Notes: generated by a model not told the origin, from the sequence alone. DNA of 48,180 nt from Herbaspirillum sp. RV1423 (GCF_000577615.1 NZ_CBXX010000037.1:1-48180), one strand, 5' to 3'; shown: positions 9,247-17,896, numbered from the stretch's first letter. Translations and numbers: made by a program.

Positions 9247-10644
9247 TCAGCAGATCGATTTGAACAGATTCGCCAGCGCGGGCTCTCCGCCATAGCAGAC
9301 ATTGAGCCGGAACCAGGGAGTATCCTGCATGCCGTAGCGGAAAACCTTGCCCGGCGCAATGACAATGCCGGCATTCGCGGCCAGCTTCCAGATGTCCGAA
9401 GAGCTTTCGAAGTTCGGATGCCTCACCCAGATGAACTTGCCGCCAAGCGGTCGGCAAAACAGATGGAATCCAAGCGGACGCAACATATCCTCGGTTTCGG
9501 TCATGCTGCCGGCCAGGCGCAGTCGCAAGCGTTCCACCGACCGGCGATACTGGCCTTCGGTCAGCGCATGAAATACGAATTTCTCGCTTAACTGCGAGCT
9601 GGTGATGCTGGTGATCATTTTCATGTTGGCGAGGTCCTTGATGGAATTGGCAGGAGCTGCCACATAACCGACCCGCGCTGAGACCGATAGCGTTTTGGAA
9701 AAACTACCTACGTAGAACACCCGGGAAAGCTGATCCAGCGTCGCCAGACGGGGAACTTGTTCCGAAAGCATGTCGGCATAGGCGTCGTTTTCGACGATAC
9801 GAAAATCGTATTGCTCGGACAAGCGCAGAAGACGATAGGCGTTGCCGGGCGAGATCGTCGATCCGGTGGGGGTATGCAACACCGATTGCGTGAACATGAC
9901 GCTGGGGCGATGTTCCTGAGCCAGCTTTTCGACCATGTCCAGGTCGGGGCCGTCATGATTGCGGCGCACCGGCAGAGGCTCTATGCCTTGCATTTGCAGA
10001 TTGCTGAACAGATTGAAATATCCGGGATCGTCGATCAGTACCTTGTCGCCGTGCCGCAGCAGGTAGCGAATGATCAGGTCCATCGCCTGCGATGCGCCTT
10101 GGGTGAGCAGCATCTGGTCAGGCTGAGAATAGATTCCTAGATCGGCCAGTTTGGATTGCAGCAAGGTTCGCAAGGGCAGATACCCATAGGGATCGCCATA
10201 TTGCATCATTGCCGAGTCGACCTTGGAAGCGACTGATTTCAGGCTGACCTTGATCATGTCTGTATCCATCCACTCCTTGGGCAGCTTGCCGGACGTCACG
10301 TTGAGCAAGCCGTCTTCGTTCATCAGGTGGGACCGCAACTGCCACAGATGGTCGAAAGCCTTGGCAAATTTTTCGGTCGGATTGCGTTTGTCCGTGATCG
10401 GGCGGGGACGCTTGATAAAGAAACCGCTGCGCGGCCGGGACTCCAGATATCCCAGCGCCACCAATCGCTCGAAAGCTTCCGCGACCGTATGGACGCTGGT
10501 CAGGTGTTGGTGTGCGAAGAGCCTGATCGATGTCATTTTCGTACCGGAGCGCAAGGAGCCTTTGTCGATCAGGTTCTTGAGCTGTTCCACGATTTGCTCC
10601 ACCAGAGATAGCTTCGATGCTCTCGACAATTGGATCAATGCCAT
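9247..10644 (-). CDS. MocR-type GntR-family transcriptional regulator with aminotransferase domain
   Basis: 465-aa regulator. Residues 1-75 form a GntR winged helix (LVEQIVEQLKNLIDKGSLRSG, then VHTVAEAFERLVALGYLESRPRSGFF). Residues about 110-465 are a fold-type I aminotransferase domain with the PLP-lysine motif GSFSKTLS, the aspartate loop VENDAY and the TQGASQAMD motif that begins the cofactor pocket. MocR proteins use bound PLP and an amino-compound ligand to switch transcription. Its own start codon lies only 11 bases from the operator at 10656-10680, so it probably represses itself while controlling the divergent argE-like operon and the distant peptide transporter, which carries the same operator. 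The ligand is unknown. Confidence 0.93.
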   Translation of the reverse strand: MALIQLSRASKLSLVEQIVEQLKNLIDKGSLRSGTKMTSIRLFAHQHLTSVHTVAEAFERLVALGYLESRPRSGFFIKRPRPITDKRNPTEKFAKAFDHLWQLRSHLMNEDGLLNVTSGKLPKEWMDTDMIKVSLKSVASKVDSAMMQYGDPYGYLPLRTLLQSKLADLGIYSQPDQMLLTQGASQAMDLIIRYLLRHGDKVLIDDPGYFNLFSNLQMQGIEPLPVRRNHDGPDLDMVEKLAQEHRPSVMFTQSVLHTPTGSTISPGNAYRLLRLSEQYDFRIVENDAYADMLSEQVPRLATLDQLSRVFYVGSFSKTLSVSARVGYVAAPANSIKDLANMKMITSITSSQLSEKFVFHALTEGQYRRSVERLRLRLAGSMTETEDMLRPLGFHLFCRPLGGKFIWVRHPNFESSSDIWKLAANAGIVIAPGKVFRYGMQDTPWFRLNVCYGGEPALANLFKSIC

Positions 10645-10655
10645 TTTCGCCCCAT

Positions 10656-10680
10656 CTGTACTCTTTGGTTACCAGTACAG
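10656..10680. promoter_or_regulatory. Predicted MocR operator, copy 2 (mocR-argE intergenic)
   Basis: CTGTACT-N11-AGTACAG, matching the site at 684-708 in both arms and spacer length; the spacer also keeps CT..GGT. It is 11 bases upstream of the mocR start codon (minus strand) and about 190 bases upstream of the argE-like gene (plus strand). The downstream blocks TTAATGA (10691), TCTGT (10701) and GGTTGACTAACAT (10725) occur at the same offsets as in copy 1, on the side of the argE-like gene. A 6-bp inverted repeat GCGCAA/TTGCGC lies in the leader at 10804-10831. Confidence 0.75.
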
Positions 10681-10871
10681 CCATAACAAGTTAATGAGTA
10701 TCTGTCCATCGCCGACTCTACACAGGTTGACTAACATCGCCTTATTCTAATGAATTTGCAAGGCGCCGTCGATGACGATAAAGACTTTTATTGTCATGGT
10801 ACAGCGCAAAATCTGTCATGGTGAATTGCGCGATTCCACAGCGTCGCAAGCAGCTTATTTATGGATAATGA

Positions 10872-12113
10872 ATGGAAAAAATGCAATTAATCACCTCAGC
10901 ACAGCCATCCGCTGAAACCTTGTCGTTGCTGTCCAAACTGATCGGCTTTAACACTGTCAGCCGGGATTCCAATCTGGGCTTGATCGAATGGGCGCGCGAT
11001 TACCTCCTGGGCTTAGGCGCCGAGGTGAGGTTGACGTACGATCCAACCGGAAAGAAGGCAAATCTGTTCGCCACTTACGGCGAAGGTCCCGGCTTCGGCA
11101 CCGTTTTTTCCGGTCACACCGATGTAGTACCGGTGGATGGGCAGAAATGGGATACCGATCCATTTGTCGCAACCGCCATGGGTGACCGTATTTATGGCCG
11201 CGGTTCCTGCGACATGAAGGGTTTTCTCGCGGTGTGTCTGTCCCAGCTTCCGCGCTTCTCCCGCGAAAAGCTGCATACGCCGCTTCATTTTTCCTTCTCT
11301 TACGACGAGGAACTGGGATGCCTTGGGGTAGGCGGTCTGCTGGACGACCTCAAGGCCAATGGCATCACACCCACCGCTTGTATCGTTGGCGAGCCCACCA
11401 TGATGCAGCCGGTGCTCGCGCACAAAGGCAAGCGCGCCTACCGTTGCTCGGTACACGGCCATTCCGCCCATTCGTCCTCTCCTCAACTGGCAATCAATGC
11501 GGTCGATTTCACCGCCGAGCTTATCGTCAAGATTCGCGAGATCGCCCAGCGTGTTCGCGGATCGGAAACCTGGGACCGCGAATTCGACGTTCCGTATTCC
11601 ACCATTGTCACCACGGTGATTCACGGCGGAAAGGTGATCAACACAATTCCTGACAAGTGTGAGTTCGTGTTCGAGCATCGTTTCCTGCCGGGTGTCAATC
11701 CGGAACAAGTCCTGGATGAACTGCGCGCCTACGTCGAACAGACCATGCTGCCGCAGATGAAAGTCGAGGCAGAGGGGGGAAGCGGCGTAAACGCGGGACG
11801 CGTCGAGTTTGAAATCCTGTCGTCTTATCCAGGACTCAATTCGAAGCCGTCGGACGATGTGGTCGAGCGCGCCATTCGCATCCTTGGCGCAGGGCGCGCC
11901 ACCAAGGTTGGCTTCGGCAGCGAGGCGGGGCTGTTCAGTGCAGCCGGCATCCCGGCCGTGATATGCGGGCCGGGAGATATCGCGCACGCACATAAGCCTA
12001 ATGAATTCGTCACGTTGGAACAGTTGGCGCGGTGTGAAGCTTTTTTTGAAAAATATGTGATGACCACCAGCGTGGACGCTGGGCAGGCCGTCTCCCAGCG
12101 AGGAGGCGCATGA
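10872..12113 (+). CDS. ArgE/DapE-family M20 metallohydrolase (acetylornithine deacetylase-like)
   Basis: 413-aa zinc-dependent deacylase of peptidase family M20. Metal and catalytic residues are visible: H82 and D84 in SGHTDVVP, D114 in GSCDMKG, the catalytic E146 and metal E147 in YDEELG, and the C-terminal histidine in AHAHKPNEF. The dimerisation domain starts near KGKRAYRCSVHGHSAHSS. Closest in layout to ArgE-type N-acetylornithine deacetylases, but its place downstream of a MocR operator and upstream of a PrpD-family gene argues for a catabolic N-acyl or peptide substrate instead of arginine synthesis. Start ATG 10872; ATG 10881 is possible. Its stop overlaps the next start by 4 bases. 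Confidence 0.9.
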   Translation: MEKMQLITSAQPSAETLSLLSKLIGFNTVSRDSNLGLIEWARDYLLGLGAEVRLTYDPTGKKANLFATYGEGPGFGTVFSGHTDVVPVDGQKWDTDPFVATAMGDRIYGRGSCDMKGFLAVCLSQLPRFSREKLHTPLHFSFSYDEELGCLGVGGLLDDLKANGITPTACIVGEPTMMQPVLAHKGKRAYRCSVHGHSAHSSSPQLAINAVDFTAELIVKIREIAQRVRGSETWDREFDVPYSTIVTTVIHGGKVINTIPDKCEFVFEHRFLPGVNPEQVLDELRAYVEQTMLPQMKVEAEGGSGVNAGRVEFEILSSYPGLNSKPSDDVVERAIRILGAGRATKVGFGSEAGLFSAAGIPAVICGPGDIAHAHKPNEFVTLEQLARCEAFFEKYVMTTSVDAGQAVSQRGGA

Positions 12114-13474
12114 TGGATCTCAGTGAGCTGCTTGCAGTGTGGTGCGCGGATAGCGGCAAGGAATTTTCGGGATCCTCGATCAAGAAGGCGGAAATCGCGA
12201 TCGCCGATGTCATGGGTTGCGTGCTTGGCGGACGCAATGAGCCGGCGGTGATCGGTGCAGGCAAGATCACGCCCGACGACGGTAGCGGAAAATCCAGCGC
12301 CGTCACGCATAAACAGCCGGTGGCAGCCCCTTGGGCTGCCCTGATCAATGGTTGTGCCGCACATGCCCTGGATTTCGATGACAATTTTTTCCCGCCTGTG
12401 ACTCATGCCAGTGCGTCTCTGGTGCCCGCGTTGTTGGCGTTGGGAGAAGACATCGACGCCAAGCCGGCTGAAATTGTTTACGCCTACATCGCAGGGCTGG
12501 AGGTAGAGGCGCAACTGGGCAAGCTGGTCAATCCCTCGCATTACGAGTCTGGCTGGCATTCCACTTCGACCATCGGTACGATCGGAACGGCTGCGGCCTG
12601 CGCCGTTTTGATGAAACTGGGCGAGCAGGGCATTCTGCATGCCATCAGTATCAGCTCCAGTCTGGCCGCCGGCAGCAAGCGCCAGTTCGGATCGATGGTC
12701 AAACCGATGCATGCGGGATTTGCTGCGATGCACGGGGTCATCGCGGCCAAGCTGGCAAGTGCAGGTGTGACCGGGGTGGCCAATACGCTCCAAGGGAAAT
12801 GGTCGTTCGAAGAACTATATGCCGGCGGCGGCAATCTGGGCGAGTTTTCACCGGCGACCTTCCCGGATGCGCCGCTGGCGATCGACGAGTATGGTTTGGT
12901 GGCTAAGCTGTATCCTTCATGCATGTCGTCGCACCTGGGCATTGACGCGATGTTGGCGTTGTCGGCCGACCATGAATTCAAGACCGATGAGATCAAGTCG
13001 ATCAATATCCATATGCCCGAATTCATGGTCGCCAATCTGCGATACCAGAAGCCGGCATCACCGTCGGAGGCCCGGTTCAGCATGAACTATTGCGCGGCGC
13101 TCGCACTGGTGCGCGGCATCCCTCGAATGAGTCATTTCACTGAGAAAGCGCTGACCGATGGCGAGGTGATGCGCTTGCTTCCTCTGGTTCACATGCATGT
13201 CAGGGAAATCTTGCCTGAGACTGAAAGCCTGCCTTGGGGGGGAGATTGCCTTGCGCGCATTACGCTTGTCGACGGCAAGGTTATCGAGCACCGCGCAGTG
13301 TATCCCAAGGGCTGCCCGCAAAACCCCCTCACCGAAGATCAGCAGCGCCAAAAATTTACCGAGTGCGCTCGGAATAATACGTCCGGCATGGATGCCGAGG
13401 CATTGTTTGAAAAATTCAGCAATTTCTCTCGCGTGGGCAAGTTGGACAATTTGCTCCGATGCCTGCGTGCCTGA
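12110..13474 (+). CDS. MmgE/PrpD-family protein
   Basis: 454-aa member of the MmgE/PrpD family, which includes 2-methylcitrate dehydratase, cis-aconitate decarboxylase and iminodisuccinate epimerase. Family motifs visible: the helical start with ADVMGCVLGG, AAHALDFDDNFF (substrate-pocket aspartates), the glycine-rich HSTSTIGTIGTAAACAVL and KPMHAGFAAMHGVIAAKLA. An ATG at 12110 overlaps the previous stop and follows AGGAGG at 12101-12106, so the two are one operon and translationally coupled. The reaction cannot be chosen from sequence. Pairing with an M20 hydrolase and a MocR regulator favours an amino-polycarboxylate or acylamino acid route over the methylcitrate cycle; no prpB/prpC genes are nearby. 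Confidence 0.88.
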   Translation: MMDLSELLAVWCADSGKEFSGSSIKKAEIAIADVMGCVLGGRNEPAVIGAGKITPDDGSGKSSAVTHKQPVAAPWAALINGCAAHALDFDDNFFPPVTHASASLVPALLALGEDIDAKPAEIVYAYIAGLEVEAQLGKLVNPSHYESGWHSTSTIGTIGTAAACAVLMKLGEQGILHAISISSSLAAGSKRQFGSMVKPMHAGFAAMHGVIAAKLASAGVTGVANTLQGKWSFEELYAGGGNLGEFSPATFPDAPLAIDEYGLVAKLYPSCMSSHLGIDAMLALSADHEFKTDEIKSINIHMPEFMVANLRYQKPASPSEARFSMNYCAALALVRGIPRMSHFTEKALTDGEVMRLLPLVHMHVREILPETESLPWGGDCLARITLVDGKVIEHRAVYPKGCPQNPLTEDQQRQKFTECARNNTSGMDAEALFEKFSNFSRVGKLDNLLRCLRA

Positions 13475-13697
13475 ATTGCATAAAAGGAATAACCTGGCGT
13501 CCTTGCGTGTGAAACTATGGGGAGCCTTGTGGGCCGGTATCGTTGGGATGGCGCATTTTTTGCCTTGAACGAGACGCGATTTTCCACGCTGTCCCAAGAC
13601 GCTGCCGTTGAGTGTCCAGGCTAGAACTCATTTCATCAATAGGCGTGAGATGCGTTCTAAATGGTTTTTTCCATTCTCCAATTCTGTAGAAATTGAC

Positions 13698-14963
13698 ATG
13701 ACACTCCTGACCGATCGCAATATCCCGAACCGCTCTGTTGCCCTGCCGCAGTCGAATTCGACACGTTATGGCCGCGGACAAAAAATCTTCGTTCTGATAA
13801 CCCTGCTGTTTTCCTGGATCCTGGCCAATGCGGACCGCATGGCCATGAGCGTTTCCATCATTCCTATCAGCAAAGAGTTTGAACTCGATGCTCGCGCTGC
13901 CGGCATGGTGCTGGGTTCGTTCTACATCAGTTATGCGTTGATGCAACTGATGGCCGGTTGGATGGCGGACCGTTTCGGTTCGCGCAAAGTGTTGGTGTTT
14001 TGCGTTGCCTGCTGGTCCGTTTTTACCAGCCTGACCGGAATGGCAGGTTCATTCGCCATATTGGTGGCAATTCGTCTGCTGTTCGGCCTGGGCGAGGGGG
14101 GCTTTGCGCCGGCCAGCACGGTCACCATCGCCGAAGCATTTCCGAAGCAGGAACGTGCGCGCGCCAAATCTCTGATCATTGGGGCGACTTTCATCGGCAG
14201 CGCCATCGGCACGGGCGCGATCGCCGCGCTGATGCAGGTGCATGGGTGGCGGTTTGCCTATCACGTGTTTGGTCTGGTCGGCGTTGTGGTCGCCATCGTA
14301 CTGTGGTTCGCCGTGAAAGATTCGTCGGCGCGCACCCGCGGCGCACGCCCCAAAGGGCTGTTCGGCCAACTGCTGCGCAATTCGCTGATGAGAAAAACCA
14401 TGTTCATTTTCTTCTTCAGCAATATCGTTTATGTCGGCCTGATTTCCTGGATGCCCACTTTCCTGGTCAAGACGCGCGATATCGATATCCTGCACGTCGG
14501 CATCGCTTCATCGATTCCTTATCTGGTGGCATTTGCTGCGCTCAACGGCGTGGGCTGGTTGCTCGACAAGGTTGGCGAAGGCCATGATCGCCTCTTCATG
14601 GCGGTGGGGGCGGCGATGGTCATCATTTTCCTGAGCCTCATGGCGGTCGCGACATCGCTGCCGTTGCTGATGACTTTCTGGACCCTCAGCCTGGTCGGTT
14701 ATACCGCCATCTATGGCACCGTGTTTGTCATTCCGCTAAAGCACCTTCCGGACGAAGCCGTCGGCACCGCCTCCGGCATCATCAACTTCGGAGGACAGAT
14801 CGCCGCCGGCATCGGTCCTGTGGTCATCGGTTTCTTGATCAACGCGAGCAAGGGTTCGTTCGCTCCTGCTTTCGTATTCCTCATCGGCTCCGGCGTCTGT
14901 GCGCTGTTGATTTCGCTGACCTGGAAATCGAAGGCCGTTCGAGCCGGAGAAGAAGGCGCCTGA
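13698..14963 (+). CDS. MFS transporter, anion:cation symporter (ACS)-like
   Basis: 421-aa permease with twelve predicted membrane segments. The first is IFVLITLLFSWILANADRM; the loop after helix 2 carries GWMADRFGSRKVL, the MFS motif A. The overall pattern (acidic residue and NADR in helix 1, LGEGGFAPAS in helix 4) resembles the ACS family, which imports organic anions such as sugar acids and dicarboxylates by proton symport. The open frame extends upstream; ATG 13698 puts the first helix at the usual distance from the N-terminus, ATG 13650 is an alternative, and neither has a strong ribosome-binding site. It is 223 bp after the PrpD-family gene and probably part of the same catabolic unit. 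Confidence 0.88.
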   Translation: MTLLTDRNIPNRSVALPQSNSTRYGRGQKIFVLITLLFSWILANADRMAMSVSIIPISKEFELDARAAGMVLGSFYISYALMQLMAGWMADRFGSRKVLVFCVACWSVFTSLTGMAGSFAILVAIRLLFGLGEGGFAPASTVTIAEAFPKQERARAKSLIIGATFIGSAIGTGAIAALMQVHGWRFAYHVFGLVGVVVAIVLWFAVKDSSARTRGARPKGLFGQLLRNSLMRKTMFIFFFSNIVYVGLISWMPTFLVKTRDIDILHVGIASSIPYLVAFAALNGVGWLLDKVGEGHDRLFMAVGAAMVIIFLSLMAVATSLPLLMTFWTLSLVGYTAIYGTVFVIPLKHLPDEAVGTASGIINFGGQIAAGIGPVVIGFLINASKGSFAPAFVFLIGSGVCALLISLTWKSKAVRAGEEGA

Positions 14964-15072
14964 TGGTCTTATGCCAGACATATTCTCATCGTAGCCTTGT
15001 AAATCCGTCTATTTCTGAGGTGGCATAGCCAGGATGCCCGCAAGGCGACCTGACGCAAAAGGAGTCTTGAGA

Positions 15073-15249
15073 ATGAACCATATCAATTCACGCGATTGCT
15101 TGCAGTGTGGGCCCGACCCCAAGCGCGTCGAGATTCCGGGACGTCGGGTTCGCCAAGACTGCGGATGGCAAGACGCCTTATTGTGGTCTCGTCACTGGAG
15201 CAAGCAGTTTGTGCGACAGATCTTCCCTGCATGCAAAGAGGGGGCGTGA
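15073..15249 (+). CDS. Possible small Cys-containing protein upstream of the OmpR-type regulator
   Basis: 58-codon frame starting MNHINSRDCLQCGPDP and ending 2 bases before the regulator start. AAGGAG lies 9 bases before its ATG. It has four cysteines, including CxxC at residues 9-12, and a basic-aromatic C-terminal half (LLWSRHWSKQF). The regulator's own ribosome-binding site lies within its last codons, so translation of the two could be coupled. No family is recognised; it could also be a non-functional leader frame. Confidence 0.35.
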   Translation: MNHINSRDCLQCGPDPKRVEIPGRRVRQDCGWQDALLWSRHWSKQFVRQIFPACKEGA

Positions 15250-15251
15250 CA

Positions 15252-15965
15252 ATGAAAGCAGCGTGCCATGTCCGCAGCGCGGCGTTATTTGACCGAATAA
15301 GAGGCGCTTTGGGCCGTTGCGGTTGCGACGTGTTGCCATTGGAGTCTGAAATGACCTTGCTGCGCTCGTTCTGGCTCAACCATTTCGACGTCGTCATTGT
15401 CGATCAACACGGGGCTGGCGGATCGGATGGCAACATCTTCCCCTGGTTGCGATCGCGCAGCGACCGACCCCCTGTGCTCGTGCTGCTACCGAGCGGGAGT
15501 CCAGGTCTTGGCGCGCTCGCGCTGGACAGCGGCGCCGATGATTGGATGAGCCAGGCGTTCGATCCGCGGGAACTGGCCGCCAGGGTCAATGCGATATCGC
15601 GCCGTCGCAGACAAGGTGCGCCGCGCCGTGTCATCGAATTGCGGGGCTTTGCGCTGGACCGTGACACATCAGGTTTCAGTTTTGAGGGCCGGGAAATCAA
15701 GTTGACTAGGCGCGAATTCAGCATCGCCTGGCAGCTTTTCTCTTCCCCGGGCGTCTATATTTCCCGCAAGACATTATGCACATTGGTAACGGGACCGGAC
15801 GGTGCAATGGCCGCACGCACCATCGATTTGCATATCTCTAAACTGCGAGGGAAACTGCGGGAGTTGCCGGGCCAGGTTGAGGCGGCCATGACGGCCTGTG
15901 GGTATGGGTATCGCCTGGAGATCAAGGGCAAGGAAGCGCCCCTGGACGAGCAGTACCTGAAATGA
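15252..15965 (+). CDS. OmpR/HrpG-like response regulator with degenerate receiver
   Basis: 237-aa two-domain regulator. ATG 15252 is preferred over upstream in-frame starts because GAGGGGG precedes it. Residues 1-115 resemble a receiver: D51 in NHFDVVIVD is at the phosphorylation position and GADDWMSQAFDPRELAARV matches the beta5-alpha5 segment. The usual N-terminal acidic pair is missing (ACHVRSAAL) and the conserved lysine is replaced by Q101, so normal phosphorylation signalling is doubtful. Residues 130-230 are an OmpR-type winged helix (LTRREFSIAWQLFSSPGVYI, TIDLHISKLRGKLREL). This DNA-binding domain resembles HrpG-type activators of type III secretion, which fits its position beside predicted effectors. 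Autonomous activation or control by protein partners is possible. Confidence 0.85.
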   Translation: MKAACHVRSAALFDRIRGALGRCGCDVLPLESEMTLLRSFWLNHFDVVIVDQHGAGGSDGNIFPWLRSRSDRPPVLVLLPSGSPGLGALALDSGADDWMSQAFDPRELAARVNAISRRRRQGAPRRVIELRGFALDRDTSGFSFEGREIKLTRREFSIAWQLFSSPGVYISRKTLCTLVTGPDGAMAARTIDLHISKLRGKLRELPGQVEAAMTACGYGYRLEIKGKEAPLDEQYLK

Positions 15966-15969
15966 AAAA

Positions 15970-15992
15970 TCCCGCCAGGGCTTCTGGCGGGA
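15970..15992 (-). terminator. Rho-independent terminator of the 458-aa effector-like gene
   Basis: Perfect 9-bp stem TCCCGCCAG / CTGGCGGGA with a 5-base loop. Read on the minus strand it is followed by TTTTTCATTT, the expected U-run, so it ends minus-strand transcripts from 16067-17443. It sits 4 bases after the stop of the convergent regulator gene and may also slow plus-strand transcription. Confidence 0.8.
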
Positions 15993-16066
15993 ATTCGAGA
16001 TAAGCCCTGGCAGGTAAGCGGCGCATTGAGATAATGGCACCGCCTTGTAACAATCTGGGGTTAAGG

Positions 16067-17443
16067 TTATTTGCCTTTGGCAGCCGTATCCGCTTCGGTT
16101 TGCGCGGTGATTTCGGTGCGAGGAAGTTGCTTATTTTTCTTCGCTGCATCCATGTTTTCCTGCGTACGTGGATCGTCCACTGGCAGATCGGGCAGGTCAG
16201 GCTGGCGGCTAGGCGGAGGACCTTCCTTGTCGTTGACGATGTGTTCCTGGGAACTCTTTCCAACGAATACCCATTGGAATTCACCGTTGCGCTTGGACAG
16301 CAACAAGTTGTTTTCCAAGGTACGAGGCGACTGATTCATCGGATTCAGGGCTGGCAGGCCTTCGAGCGTGTTCACCAGTTCGGCAAAGGTCGGCGCGTCT
16401 TCCGGCTTCAGGCCCTTCTCTTCCCATTGGCGTTCCGCCTCGGTCTTCAACATATGCAATTGCAGGCCCTGCATGTGTTTGGCCAGGATCGTGGAGCAAC
16501 TGCCGCCCTCCCTCAGACTGCGATGCAGATTGGCGGGATTGCGCGCCCATTCAGCGGCACCGAAAGCGCTCTTGCCATAGTCGACCGCTTTCTTGCGGGC
16601 TTCATCGTCAAGTCCGAGCGTGCCGGCTTTTGGATTGGCCCGGCCTTCAATCGTATGCGGTGCGAAAGAACGGCTTAAATCGGCCATGGAATAGTCGATT
16701 TGTCCTGCGTGCATCATGAGGCTTTGCGCCAGGAAAGAACCGAAAGTCTCGTCGACGGGTTTATACCACTTGGTCAGTGCAGACTCTTCCTGGTTCAGGA
16801 AGGCCGGCTGCAACGTCATGTACGGTACTTCCTTGTCGGCCCCTGCGCGCGCTTCCATGGCTTCAGGTTCGCCATCTGTGCCATATTGGGTGGATCGCAA
16901 CGGATTGTTTCTGTCGTGGACCCAGACACCCATATGTACGGTTCGCTGCCCCCCCTGATTTTGCGAGGCGGGAATGCCGTTGTGGTCGCCGGCCTGCTTT
17001 TCCACGGTGATGATCCGGTTGGCGCGCAGTTCGCGATCTTGCGGTTCATATACCGCGTACATATAGCCTGGATTGGCATCGTCTTTGTGGCGGACTTCGA
17101 TATTCGGATTGTTTGCTTCCTTGTCCATATCCAATTCGGCCAGCAAATCGGCAATCGGGCGTCCGTTCATCGGAGCCAGGCTGGGAAACTTCTCTTTATA
17201 AAAGTTGTAGCATTCTTCCTTCAGCCCCGAGTCGGAGAATTGCTTCATGTACGTTTCGCAAAATTCCTGGACTGCGAATTCTCGCCGTAGTTGCGTACCC
17301 TTGCTGGCGCTGGCGCCGCTGGCTGTTTCCGGAGACGTGGTGGACCCGGGAGCCGGCTTGTCGGTTTCCGTTTTGGAAGCGGATCCTGATGTTGGCGGCG
17401 GGGTAAATTGAATATAAGTGGGGGTTAGTGACTGGATGGGCAT
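16067..17443 (-). CDS. Predicted type III secreted effector of unknown function (458 aa)
   Basis: No known domain recognised. The first about 50 residues are rich in Ser, Thr, Pro, Gly and Ala with few bulky residues and no acidic cluster (MPIQSLTPTYIQFTPPPTSG), as is common in type III secretion signals. The body (60-400) is soluble and mixed alpha/beta, without membrane segments; the tail is charged (SRQPDLPDLPVDDPRTQENM). The ribosome-binding site AAAGGAA precedes the ATG. Upstream, at 17739-17766, lies an HrpL-type promoter box; downstream is a strong terminator, so it is probably monocistronic. Unlike two other effector-like genes in this island it has no chaperone gene directly after it. 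Effector status is inferred from N-terminal composition, promoter and neighbours. Confidence 0.65.
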   Translation of the reverse strand: MPIQSLTPTYIQFTPPPTSGSASKTETDKPAPGSTTSPETASGASASKGTQLRREFAVQEFCETYMKQFSDSGLKEECYNFYKEKFPSLAPMNGRPIADLLAELDMDKEANNPNIEVRHKDDANPGYMYAVYEPQDRELRANRIITVEKQAGDHNGIPASQNQGGQRTVHMGVWVHDRNNPLRSTQYGTDGEPEAMEARAGADKEVPYMTLQPAFLNQEESALTKWYKPVDETFGSFLAQSLMMHAGQIDYSMADLSRSFAPHTIEGRANPKAGTLGLDDEARKKAVDYGKSAFGAAEWARNPANLHRSLREGGSCSTILAKHMQGLQLHMLKTEAERQWEEKGLKPEDAPTFAELVNTLEGLPALNPMNQSPRTLENNLLLSKRNGEFQWVFVGKSSQEHIVNDKEGPPPSRQPDLPDLPVDDPRTQENMDAAKKNKQLPRTEITAQTEADTAAKGK

Positions 17444-17738
17444 TTCTATTCCTTTGCGGACCGCGCCAAATTGGCTGCATACTCTCGTTGTGCCGTTTAC
17501 CGGCGCTGGTCATGTTTTTCGATATGGGGCGTGGAGGGCGATCTGACGACCGACACCTGCCAAGCCTGTGTCCTTGGTGCTGAACGGAAATTCAAGCTGA
17601 TTGCAGACATTGAATTTTCTGACGTCTTATCGCACCGTCCGTGCATCATGTCAGGCCGTCTTCAGACCGGTGTTTGCATGATGGACAGGCAATGTGGGCT
17701 TCTTTTTATTCATTGCGAAGTCACGAAGCTGTCATGAT

Positions 17739-17766
17739 TAGGTGACCGCAGAAAAGTGCCGGTTCC
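17739..17766 (-). promoter_or_regulatory. HrpL-type hrp box upstream of the 458-aa effector-like gene
   Basis: On the minus strand: GGAACC-N15-TCACCTA, against the HrpL consensus GGAACC-N15/16-CCACNNA (one mismatch). It is about 295 bases upstream of the start codon, further than the other boxes in this island. Confidence 0.6.
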
Positions 17767-17868
17767 ATTTATGTTGCACATGTATCTGGAAGCGCCTGAT
17801 CAGGCATACCGAGGCGTCATGGAACAGCCAAAAGGGAATGGACGAAAAGCGCAGGCGCGGCAAACGGC

Positions 17869-17896
17869 AAGGCCGCACGACGTATCGTGCGGCCTT
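17869..17896 (-). terminator. Strong hairpin after the first chaperone gene
   Basis: Perfect 12-bp stem AAGGCCGCACGA / TCGTGCGGCCTT with a CGTA loop, 51 bases beyond the chaperone stop codon. The following minus-strand bases (GCCGTTTGCC) give only a weak U-run. It separates the racemase-like/chaperone unit from the next minus-strand gene's promoter box. Confidence 0.6.
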
